Below are positions 28,471 to 36,138 of a stretch of DNA of 64,000 bases, piece after piece. The stretch spans positions 1 to 64,000 of the forward strand of contig JBLHRR010000007.1 in assembly GCA_047626155.1 (NCBI GenBank), written 5' to 3'. Below the pieces are notes generated by a model. The model was not told the DNA's origin. It did no database searches and saw only the letters and a program-made list of their open reading frames with translations. Position 1 is the stretch's first letter. Each line of letters opens with the position of its first letter. The translations under genes were made by a program, and so were the position numbers. The stretch is from CALGLS01 sp047626155. Lineage in GTDB: Bacteria > Bacteroidota > Bacteroidia > Chitinophagales > Saprospiraceae.

Positions 28471-29316
28471 TTATCCCATCACCGACAAATCCTTAATAAT
28501 CGCTTCAACCCCTTTAGCTTTCACTTCCGCCTTGAAATCAATCGCTTGTTGTCTGCTGTCAAATTCCCCAATCAGCACTTTATAAACCGTCTTTTCTCTT
28601 AGCGTAGCAATATGTACAATGATCGGCTGCGAAAACAATTTTTCCAAACGGGCCGCTTCGGTCAATACGTTTCCATATTCTGCAAAAGCGCCAATCTGAA
28701 CAGAGTAACCCGCAGAAGGCTGGCGACTAACTTTGAAGCGATACAAACCGTCTCCTGTCATGACCGGCTTAGGTGGCGTAAATACTGGGGCCGTTGGTTT
28801 CGGAGTAGGAGCAGAAGGCTTTGTGGTAGCCAAAGGAGGTCGCGAAATTGGTCGCGAAGGCTTTGTACCGGAGGCCGGTTTTGATTTCTTTCTATTCGTC
28901 GCAGTGTTGTGTTTTTTCAAAATTTCCATGAAACGATCCGCCGAAAGCGATTCTTCATAGCGATCTACTTCTTTCCCTTGAGAATTGAAAACAAGGATAG
29001 AAGGAAGCAGCTTTATGTTGTGGATTTGTTTGTAAGCGAAACCATCAAAGTCATCAATGTCTACTTTTACTGCGATGTAATTGTCTTTGATGTAGTTAGC
29101 TAAAGTCGGATCACTGAAAGTGGTTTCATCCATCCAACGGCAAGGCATACACCAGCTGGCGGTGAAATCTATAAAATATAGTTTTCCTTCAGTAGCGGCT
29201 CTGTCTTTAACAATGTTTATACTACCTTTGAAAAAATCAACTTTAGTATTGGCCGGGCCAGTACTCATAAAAAAAGGAACCATTAATAGGAGTAGGAAAA
29301 AAAGTCTGTTACGCAT
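28471..29316 (-). CDS. Exported thioredoxin-fold protein with C-terminal SPOR domain
   Basis: The ATG at 29316 gives a 281-residue protein with a clear signal peptide (MRNRLFFLLLLMVPFF). A thioredoxin-like domain (about residues 30-145) with active-site CMPC in TASWCMPCRWMDE follows. Then come a proline- and lysine-rich linker (about 150-195) and a C-terminal SPOR domain (about 205-281: YSVQIGAFAEYGN ... VYKVLIGEFDSRQQAIDF). SPOR domains bind denuded peptidoglycan glycan strands, typically at division sites. The fusion suggests a periplasmic disulfide reductant or oxidase tethered to septal peptidoglycan; that role is inference. The upstream in-frame ATG at 29355 would place residues before the signal peptide and is less likely. 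Confidence 0.9.
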   Translation of the reverse strand: MRNRLFFLLLLMVPFFMSTGPANTKVDFFKGSINIVKDRAATEGKLYFIDFTASWCMPCRWMDETTFSDPTLANYIKDNYIAVKVDIDDFDGFAYKQIHNIKLLPSILVFNSQGKEVDRYEESLSADRFMEILKKHNTATNRKKSKPASGTKPSRPISRPPLATTKPSAPTPKPTAPVFTPPKPVMTGDGLYRFKVSRQPSAGYSVQIGAFAEYGNVLTEAARLEKLFSQPIIVHIATLREKTVYKVLIGEFDSRQQAIDFKAEVKAKGVEAIIKDLSVMG

Positions 29317-30035
29317 GATGTGTGGTATTATAATTTCTAGAATGAGCGGCGCCATCGATTAAGCCGGAGTCACTGCTTTTGTTTTTCTTGTGTATTAGAG
29401 TCGTTAACTCTATAAAGGCCTTAGAAAAGAGAAATAGTATGAATAAGCACTGTATTTATAGGATTATTATGTGCCTTTGGCTTTCAGACTACTTTCAGAT
29501 GTCTAATGTAGAATAAAATTTTGTGCCGAATAAGCATAGTATTTATTTTAGGAATATTCAGGCTAATGCAAATATAATACCATGTATTTTATATATTTTT
29601 AATATGTAAAAGCTTGTTATCTAATTTGGTTAGGGGAATAGTTTTTTTTACTTTTCGTAACTGTTCAGCATTTGAGATGGTGAGACCTTAGCAGGATAGA
29701 GTGTACAATCTAAGGAGTAAAAGTATTCACCAAAACGAAATTAATGATGAAGTAGGTGCTATTTATTTAATCGCCGAGGGCAAAGGTATTACAAGTCTCT
29801 CTATGCACGGTTTTCTGCCTAAAGCAATCGTAAGAAAGTCTTTTCACAGGGATATCCACAGTTTCAACGCTAATCATCTGCATCTTAAGGGAATTGAAGT
29901 TGAGGTTGAAGTTGCTTTTGAAGTTGAAATGTTTTCTTGCCGTTGTCATGGTTTTCTGCCTTGAATTCCCCTTTCTACCCGTTTATTTTCCTACCTTCGC
30001 GCAAAATAATTTAAGAGAAACAACACCCTTTTCGT
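29317..30035. other. 719-bp intergenic region with direct repeats
   Basis: No credible gene was found. A direct repeat, GAATAAGCACTGTATTTATA (29441-29460) and GAATAAGCATAGTATTTATT (29528-29547), both followed by GGA, lies in the first third. Near the fabH side, GGTTTTCTGCCT occurs twice (about 29808 and 29950), and a GAAGTTGAGGTT-type simple repeat lies at about 29896-29931. Short frames here encode low-complexity peptides and are not supported. TACCTTCG at 29992-29999 is a near-consensus -7 box for fabH. Confidence 0.6.
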
Positions 30036-31025
30036 ATGTCCAAAACATTAGCAAAAATAACAGGCGTTGCTGGCTATGTCCCAGATTACGTACTGACTAA
30101 CAAGGAGTTAGAGACCATGGTAGAAACGAATGATGAGTGGATCCAAAGCCGAACTGGTGTCAAAGAAAGAAGAATTCTGAAAAAAGAAGGCTGGGCTGCC
30201 TCTGATATGGGCCGCGAAATGGTGAAAAGCCTGTTGGAAAAAACAAACACCAAACCGGAAGAGGTCGAACTCCTGATCTGCGCCACCATCACCGGTGATA
30301 TGGTCTTTCCGGATACCGCTAATACCATCTGCGACAAAGTAGGGATTAAAAATGCCTTTGGTTTCGATATAAATGCCGCTTGTTCTGGCTTTCTATATGC
30401 CTTAAGCACTGGAGCTAAATTCATCGAATCCGGCACCCACAAAAAAGTCATCGTTGTTGGAATGGATGTCATGTCTTCCATTCTTGATTATACCGACAGA
30501 GCCACCTGTATCATCTTTGGAGATGGGGGAGGAGCGGTTCTCCTCGAACCTACTACCGACGGAACTGGATTGACCGATGCCATCCTTCGTTCAGACGGAA
30601 GTGGAAGAGAATATCTTCACATGAAAGCCGGAGGCTCTTTGAAACCTACTACCGCTGAAACTGTTGCGGCTAATGAACATTATGTTTATCAGGAGGGAAG
30701 AACCGTATTTAAACATGCAGTGAGAGGAATGGAGACTACCGTCAAAGAGGTCATGCAACGAAATAACCTGACGAATGACGATATTGACTGGCTTATTCCA
30801 CACCAGGCTAATATCAGAATCATAAAAGCAGTAGCCGATGCTTGTGACTTCCCTATGGAAAAAGTCTTGATCAATATAGAAAAATACGGAAATACCACCG
30901 CAGGAACTCTCCCGCTTTGCCTCTGGGATTTTGAATCTAAATTCAAGAAAGGAGATAAAATCTTATTAACGGCTTTCGGAGGTGGCTTTACCTGGGGGAC
31001 AACTTACTTGATTTGGGGATATTAA
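30036..31025 (+). CDS. fabH: 3-oxoacyl-[acyl-carrier-protein] synthase III (FabH)
   Basis: This 329-residue condensing enzyme has the catalytic cysteine in DINAACSGFLYAL, the histidine in LIPHQANIRI and the asparagine in YGNTTAGTLPL. The N-terminal TNDEWIQSRTGVKERRI is also typical. FabH starts fatty-acid synthesis by joining acetyl-CoA (or a branched starter) with malonyl-ACP. It precedes efp and the acetyl-CoA carboxylase genes accB and accC, the enzyme that makes malonyl-CoA, so the cluster is functionally coherent. A 231-bp gap with its own promoter box separates it from efp. Confidence 0.95.
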   Translation: MSKTLAKITGVAGYVPDYVLTNKELETMVETNDEWIQSRTGVKERRILKKEGWAASDMGREMVKSLLEKTNTKPEEVELLICATITGDMVFPDTANTICDKVGIKNAFGFDINAACSGFLYALSTGAKFIESGTHKKVIVVGMDVMSSILDYTDRATCIIFGDGGGAVLLEPTTDGTGLTDAILRSDGSGREYLHMKAGGSLKPTTAETVAANEHYVYQEGRTVFKHAVRGMETTVKEVMQRNNLTNDDIDWLIPHQANIRIIKAVADACDFPMEKVLINIEKYGNTTAGTLPLCLWDFESKFKKGDKILLTAFGGGFTWGTTYLIWGY

Positions 31026-31205
31026 CCTTGAGCGAGAGCGCGTAACCACATCCTTCAGAAGATGGAGACTTTTATAAAAGGAAAAAGGTATGATTGTATG
31101 GCAAAACAACCTGAAAGTAAGGATGTTAAGTAAATTATAGGTAAACTAATTCACTAATCCTCAATCAACCAATTACTTATCTCTTCTCCATTAGATGAAA
31201 ATTAA

Positions 31206-31213
31206 TATCTTTG
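31206..31213 (+). promoter_or_regulatory. Bacteroidota -7 box for efp-accB-accC
   Basis: TATCTTTG matches TAnnTTTG, 43 bp upstream of the efp start. No clear -33 box was seen. Confidence 0.6.
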
Positions 31214-31256
31214 CGCCACTTTTTTATTCTTTCATTTTTAATATCTAACTAGCAAA

Positions 31257-31823
31257 ATGGCAAATACTTCAGAAATCAAGAATGGCCTCTGTTTGAACTT
31301 TAACAACGATATTTGGACAGTAGTATCATTCATGCACGTAAAACCAGGAAAAGGACCCGCTTTTGTTCGTTGTAAATTGAAAAGTTTGACCAGTGGGAAA
31401 GTAGTGGATAATACCTGGCCTTCCAGTCACAAGATTGACGTGGTACGTGTAGAAAGAAGAGTATTCCAATTTTTGTACAAAGACGATATGGGCTTCCATT
31501 TCATGAATAATGAAACTTACGATCAGACGATGATCCCTGAAGATCTCATTACCAAGCCTGAATTAATCAAAGAAGGTTCTAACGTAGACATCTTATTTAA
31601 TGCCAACGACGATCTGCCTTTGACAATGGAATTGCCACAATATCTTACCCTTGAGGTAACGTATACTGAACCTGGCGTAAGAGGGGATACCGCTACTAAT
31701 GCTAAGAAACCTGCGAAACTGGAAACAGGGGCAGAAGTACAGGTGCCACTTTTTATTAACGAAGGAGATTTAGTGAAAATCGAAACAGCAACAAGTCATT
31801 ACGTAGAGCGAGTGAAAAAATAA
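31257..31823 (+). CDS. efp: Elongation factor P
   Basis: The 188-residue protein has the three-barrel EF-P layout. The tip region HVKPGKGPAFVRCKLKSL contains Lys32, the residue modified in many bacteria. DMGFHFMNNETYDQ and the end YTEPGVRGDTATNAKKPAKLETG complete the signature. EF-P relieves ribosome stalling at consecutive prolines. It precedes accB by 74 bp; efp-accB-accC is a common gene order. Confidence 0.96.
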   Translation: MANTSEIKNGLCLNFNNDIWTVVSFMHVKPGKGPAFVRCKLKSLTSGKVVDNTWPSSHKIDVVRVERRVFQFLYKDDMGFHFMNNETYDQTMIPEDLITKPELIKEGSNVDILFNANDDLPLTMELPQYLTLEVTYTEPGVRGDTATNAKKPAKLETGAEVQVPLFINEGDLVKIETATSHYVERVKK

Positions 31824-31897
31824 GCTGTCCTTAGTCAGAACAAAATCTAAAGTCCAATTAATTCTCCGATCAAATCGAAGAACCAAAAAAAAATACT

Positions 31898-32407
31898 ATG
31901 AATTTTAAAGAAGTTCAAGAACTCATTAAGCTAATCAATAAGTCTAACCTGACCGAATTCAAAATGGAGAAGGCAGACTTCAAAATTTCTATCCGAACCA
32001 AGAAATACGGACGAAGCCGTGTGCAACCTGCGGCACCCGCACAAATTGTGTCTATGCCCGCACAATCAATGCCGCTTCAAATGGCACATGCCCCTGCAGC
32101 AGTACCTGCTGCCAGTCAGCCTGAGGCAGATGCTGCAACAGCAGAAGCAGACGATACTAGTAACCTATTGGAAGTCAAATCTCCAATAGTGGGAACCTTC
32201 TATCGTTCTTCTTCTCCGGATAAAGATGTCTACGCAAAAGTGGGAGATATCATTGAAAAAGGTGACGTGGTCTGTATCGTTGAAGCAATGAAATTATTCA
32301 ATGAAATAGAATCTGAAGTAAGTGGACGTATTGTAAAAGTATTACTCGAAAATGCGCAGCCGGTACAATATGACCAACCGCTATTTCTTGTTGATCCCGC
32401 CGGATAA
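31898..32407 (+). CDS. accB: Biotin carboxyl carrier protein of acetyl-CoA carboxylase
   Basis: This is a 169-residue BCCP with an N-terminal KKYGR-type helix, an alanine/proline-rich mobile linker (about 45-90) and a biotinyl domain (about 95-169). The biotinylated lysine is in VEAMKLFNEIESE. It carries carboxybiotin between biotin carboxylase (AccC) and carboxyltransferase. It lies between efp and accC, and the gap to accC is about 160 bp. Confidence 0.96.
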   Translation: MNFKEVQELIKLINKSNLTEFKMEKADFKISIRTKKYGRSRVQPAAPAQIVSMPAQSMPLQMAHAPAAVPAASQPEADAATAEADDTSNLLEVKSPIVGTFYRSSSPDKDVYAKVGDIIEKGDVVCIVEAMKLFNEIESEVSGRIVKVLLENAQPVQYDQPLFLVDPAG

Positions 32408-32565
32408 TCTATTATAGTTAACTCTAAATAGAATGGAACGGTCGGACGGAAACTGAATAAACTCTATTATCTTATCGCTAAGAAAATAATGGAAACCGCC
32501 TACAGGTTTCCTAAAGCCGAATAACCAGAATGGGGATTGAGCTTAATAAAAACCAGCGTATTCGT

Positions 32566-33930
32566 ATGTCAGAACCTACACTTTTTAAAAAAATATTGAT
32601 CGCCAACCGTGGCGAAATCGCTTTGCGAATCATCAGAACCTGTAAGGAAATGGGGATCAAAACAGTAGCGGTCTACTCTACTGCTGATCGCGAAAGCCTA
32701 CACGTTCGTTTTGCAGATGAAGCGGTTTGTATCGGACCTCCTTCTTCTGCTGAATCTTACCTTAGTATTCCTAAAATAATGGCAGCGGTAGAAATTACCA
32801 ATGCTGATGCCGTTCACCCTGGCTACGGATTCCTCTCGGAAAACGCAGACTTCGCAGAGGTATGTGCAGAATATGGAATTAAATTTATAGGCCCAACCCC
32901 GGATCAAATTCGGAAAATGGGAGATAAGATTACCGCTAAGGATACTATGATTAAAGCCGGTGTTCCTGTCGTTCCTGGTTCCGAAGGCTTGTTAAAAGAC
33001 CTTAAGTCGGGACTTAAATTAGCTAAAGGTATTGGCTATCCCGTTATCCTTAAAGCAACTGCCGGTGGTGGTGGAAAAGGAATGCGAATAGTTTGGGCTC
33101 CTGAAGAGTTTGAAGACAATTGGGAAAAAGCACGGATCGAAGCCAAAGCCTCTTTTACAAATGACGGAATCTATATTGAAAAGTTTGTAGTAGAACCGCG
33201 CCACATAGAAATACAAATAGCAGGAGATAAATTCGGAAAAGTTTGTCACCTTTCGGAAAGAGATTGCTCCATTCAAAGAAGACATCAGAAACTGGTAGAG
33301 GAAGCACCTTCTCCTTTTATAACAAAAAAACTACGTAAGGCAATGGGAGAAGCAGCCATCAAGGCTGGTGAATGTATTAATTATGAAGGAGTGGGGACCG
33401 TAGAGTTCCTAGTGGATAAAAACAAGAACTTCTACTTCATGGAAATGAACACCCGAATCCAGGTGGAACATACCGTAACCGAAGAAGTCATTGATCGAGA
33501 CCTGATTAAAGAACAGATAAAAATTGCCTGTGGGTTTCCAATATCAGGTAAGAACTATGAACCACGGATGCACGCCATCGAATGCCGAATCAATGCGGAA
33601 GATCCTTTTAATAATTTCCGACCAAGCCCAGGAAAAATTACTTCCTTCCATAGCGCTAAAGGACATGGCGTACGGGTGGATACACATGTATACGCTGGCT
33701 ACGATGTTCCACCTTACTACGATTCCATGATCGCAAAACTGATCTGTCGGGCGCAAACTCGTGAGGAATGTATTAAGAAAATGGCTCGTGCGCTGGATGA
33801 ATTCATCATTGAAGGCATAAAGACAACGGTACCATTTCACCAGCAATTGATGAAGGATAAAAAATTCCAAAGCGGTAATTTTAACACCAGTTTTATCGAT
33901 ACTTTTGAATTGGTGAAACCGAAGGAGTAG
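32566..33930 (+). CDS. accC: Biotin carboxylase subunit of acetyl-CoA carboxylase
   Basis: The 454-residue ATP-grasp enzyme shows FKKILIANRGEIALRIIR, the ATP loop KATAGGGGKGMR, ERDCSIQRRHQKLVEEAPSP, FYFMEMNTRIQVEHTVTE and HAIECRINAEDP. It carboxylates biotin on AccB using bicarbonate and ATP. The ATG at 32566 (MSEPTLFKKIL) is preferred to the in-frame ATG at 32530, whose extra 12 residues are not family-like. The E2 hairpin and terminator follow the stop codon at once. Confidence 0.96.
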   Translation: MSEPTLFKKILIANRGEIALRIIRTCKEMGIKTVAVYSTADRESLHVRFADEAVCIGPPSSAESYLSIPKIMAAVEITNADAVHPGYGFLSENADFAEVCAEYGIKFIGPTPDQIRKMGDKITAKDTMIKAGVPVVPGSEGLLKDLKSGLKLAKGIGYPVILKATAGGGGKGMRIVWAPEEFEDNWEKARIEAKASFTNDGIYIEKFVVEPRHIEIQIAGDKFGKVCHLSERDCSIQRRHQKLVEEAPSPFITKKLRKAMGEAAIKAGECINYEGVGTVEFLVDKNKNFYFMEMNTRIQVEHTVTEEVIDRDLIKEQIKIACGFPISGKNYEPRMHAIECRINAEDPFNNFRPSPGKITSFHSAKGHGVRVDTHVYAGYDVPPYYDSMIAKLICRAQTREECIKKMARALDEFIIEGIKTTVPFHQQLMKDKKFQSGNFNTSFIDTFELVKPKE

Positions 33931-33931
33931 A

Positions 33932-34015
33932 GGACTTAGTTTACAATACACTTAGTAACAATGAGAAAACAACTTCAACGTTTGGAATCGTTGAAGTTGT
34001 TTTTTGTTTAATACC
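33932..34015 (+). repeat. E2: dispersed hairpin element (E family), terminator-like
   Basis: The element starts GGACTTAGTTTACAATACACT then TTAGTAACAATGAGAAAAC. A perfect 13-bp stem, AACAACTTCAACG (33968-33980) with CGTTGAAGTTGTT (33989-34001), follows, and it ends TTTTTGTTTAATACC. The upstream 30 bases and the TTTTTGTnTAATAC tail match E1 (10481-10558) on the other strand. The stem letters differ but pairing is kept. It acts as the accC terminator by position. Confidence 0.75.
33968..34006 (+). terminator. Terminator of the efp-accBC operon
   Basis: A 13-bp perfect stem with an eight-base loop is followed by TTTTTG. It is part of element E2. The next gene starts with GTG only 18 bp beyond the T tract. 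Confidence 0.9.
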
Positions 34016-34023
34016 TAATAGTC

Positions 34024-35844
34024 GTGAAACAACTTCGCCGCCTCACTGCCTATCTTCAAAATTACAAGCCTCTTGTATTTGCAAACATCTTTTGCAATTT
34101 GATGATGGCGCTCTTTACAGTAGTGAGTATCCCGGCGATAATCCCTTTTTTACAAGTTCTTTTTGAGCGAAGTCCGAAAGCAACGGCTTTGCCTTCCTGG
34201 TCTTGGAAGGTAGAAAGCATTGCCAATTACACTCAAGCCTATTTCGGGCAACTCATTGTTGACAAAGGACAGGACGTAGCACTGGCTTACATTTGTGTCG
34301 GCATTGTACTGCTCTTTTTTTTGAAAAACCTATTCCGCTATCTCTCCCTGGTGGCGATGGCTCCCATTCGTAATGGAATTGTTAGAGATATTCGGCAGCA
34401 ACTCTTTTCTAAAGTGCTACAACTGCCACTCGCCTACTTTTCAGAAGAAAGGAAGGGCGATTTAATGTCTCGAATTACCGCAGATGTACAAGAGGTGGAG
34501 TGGAGTATTCTAAATGTCTTGGAGATTATTTTCAGGGCACCATTTATTATTATCGGTAGTCTTGCAGTTATGTTGTATCTCAGTCCCTATCTCACTGCTT
34601 TTGTATTTGTATTGTTTTTTTTTACAGCTTTGATTATCGGAGGGATAGGGAAAACATTGCGGAAACGATCAGCCAAGGCTCAGGAACAACTCGGCGGTCT
34701 GGTAACTCGAATAGAGGAAGCGCTTTCAGGGCTACGTATCATTAAAGGTTTTTCGGCAGAGCAATATCAAGAAGGACGTTTTCAAAAAGAGAACAACGAA
34801 TATCGGAATACCCTGACACGGATGCTGTGGCGGAGAGATCTAAGTTCGCCTCTATCGGAGTTTTTAGGAATTGCTGTAGTAGCCATTTTGCTTTGGTATG
34901 GCTCCCGTGAGGTTTTTAGCGGCCAACTAGAGCCAGAAAATTTTTTCGCATTCCTTTTTGCTTTTTTCAATATCATCGCTCCAGCAAAATCCTTTTCTTC
35001 TGCTTTTTATAATATCCAAAAAGGGCTGGCTGCAGTGGACCGAATCGATGTTATTCAGTTTGCTAACAATGCAATTTCTGATGCGCCTGAAGCAAAAGAA
35101 GTCCGTAGCTTTGAAAGAGATATCGTTTTTGATCAAGTCAGTTTTAGCTATAGCAAAAAATCGGTAGAGCTGGTTTTGGAAAAAATAGATTTAAAAATTT
35201 CTAAAGGAAAAATCATCGCTCTGGTGGGGGCTTCTGGTTCGGGTAAAACAACACTGGTTGATTTGCTTCCCCGGTTTTATGATGCGCAGAATGGAAGCAT
35301 ATTGTTGGATGGAGTGAATATAAAAACCTATACCTTGTCTTCCTTGCGGAAGTTAATGGGGATTGTCAGTCAGGCTCCGGTACTGTTTAATGACACCATT
35401 TACAATAATATAGCCTTTGGAATGGAAGGCATGGATAAAGAAAAAGTGGAGGAAGCGGCCCGGATTGCCAATGCCCACGATTTTATTATGGCAACAGAAC
35501 AACGCTACCAAACCAATATCGGTGATGGCGGTGGCAAACTCAGTGGAGGGCAAAGACAGCGACTAACCATCGCCCGAGCCATTCTCAAAAACCCACCGAT
35601 TCTCATCCTCGATGAGGCAACCTCTGCCCTCGATGCTGCATCAGAAAGGTTAGTTCAGGATGCTTTAAACCATCTAATGGAACATCGAACAACTATTGTA
35701 ATCGCACACCGTTTGTCAACGATAAAGCATGCAGATGAGATTATAGTATTGGAAAAAGGAAGAATAGCACAACGAGGATCTCATAAAAAGCTAATAGAAG
35801 AGGAGGGGATTTATAAACGTTTGTTGGCTTTACAAGGAAGCTGA
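34024..35844 (+). CDS. ABC exporter, MsbA/lipid-flippase type (membrane + ATPase)
   Basis: This 606-residue half-transporter has about six transmembrane helices (about 20-320), with the coupling region YFSEERKGDLMSRITADVQEVE, then an ATPase domain. The ATPase has Walker A VGASGSGKTT, the Q-loop, signature LSGGQRQR, Walker B ILILDEATSALD and switch HRLSTIKHAD. Members flip lipid A precursors or lipids; the assignment to MsbA itself is not proven. The start is GTG at 34024 (MKQLRRLTAYLQNYK), well supported by the N-terminal family pattern. No space for a separate promoter exists between the upstream terminator and this start. Confidence 0.92.
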   Translation: MKQLRRLTAYLQNYKPLVFANIFCNLMMALFTVVSIPAIIPFLQVLFERSPKATALPSWSWKVESIANYTQAYFGQLIVDKGQDVALAYICVGIVLLFFLKNLFRYLSLVAMAPIRNGIVRDIRQQLFSKVLQLPLAYFSEERKGDLMSRITADVQEVEWSILNVLEIIFRAPFIIIGSLAVMLYLSPYLTAFVFVLFFFTALIIGGIGKTLRKRSAKAQEQLGGLVTRIEEALSGLRIIKGFSAEQYQEGRFQKENNEYRNTLTRMLWRRDLSSPLSEFLGIAVVAILLWYGSREVFSGQLEPENFFAFLFAFFNIIAPAKSFSSAFYNIQKGLAAVDRIDVIQFANNAISDAPEAKEVRSFERDIVFDQVSFSYSKKSVELVLEKIDLKISKGKIIALVGASGSGKTTLVDLLPRFYDAQNGSILLDGVNIKTYTLSSLRKLMGIVSQAPVLFNDTIYNNIAFGMEGMDKEKVEEAARIANAHDFIMATEQRYQTNIGDGGGKLSGGQRQRLTIARAILKNPPILILDEATSALDAASERLVQDALNHLMEHRTTIVIAHRLSTIKHADEIIVLEKGRIAQRGSHKKLIEEEGIYKRLLALQGS

Positions 35845-35995
35845 TTTTTTGATATAAAGTGGTTCTGAATACTTTTGAGTCATGCTTATAGTCATAAATT
35901 GAGGTTAATATTTATTTCAATCCTCCACCAATCATATAAAAATTGTACTTTTAGGAGTCAGTAGAAGATCAAGGATTACCTTAATATCTACTAAG

Positions 35996-36118
35996 TTTAG
36001 TAACAACGAAAAATTAACGTAGGTCACTGCAATTATTTAAATGAAGCTAAACGACCATAGGGAGAGTGATTTAGTTAAATGATGGAGTCTAAGTAAGTGG
36101 CCTAAATTACGTTTGCAT
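35996..36118 (+). repeat. E3: structured element with conserved 20-nt loop (candidate RNA)
   Basis: Flank TTAGTAACAACGAAAAATTAAC leads into stem P1 (36020-36028 with 36096-36104), a GCAATT junction, stem P2 (36035-36047 with 36068-36080) and the apical loop TAAACGACCATAGGGAGAGT (36048-36067). It then closes with GATGGAGTCTAAGTA and the tail AAATTACGTTTGCATAA. Element E4 has the same layout with compensatory changes in both stems and an identical loop. It ends about 20 bp before the start of a T9SS-protein gene. No known RNA family was recognised. Whether it is transcribed is not visible in the sequence. Confidence 0.7.
36108..36115 (+). promoter_or_regulatory. Bacteroidota -7 box at the 3' edge of E3
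   Basis: TACGTTTG matches TAnnTTTG, 23 bp upstream of the ATG at 36139. It coincides with the conserved tail of the E3 element, so the element may carry or neighbour the promoter of this gene. Confidence 0.5.
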
Positions 36119-36138
36119 AAAAAAATTATATTATAACG

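Noticed and set aside
29701..30100. Short frames (87 and 68 codons) before fabH
   Set aside because: They encode low-complexity valine/glutamate-rich peptides derived from a GAAGTTGAGGTT simple repeat, with no family match or promoter.
35996..36118. Integron attC-type recombination site as an explanation of E3 and E4
   Set aside because: The core sites GTTRRRY and the typical attC arrangement are absent, and neither copy flanks a cassette-like gene array.
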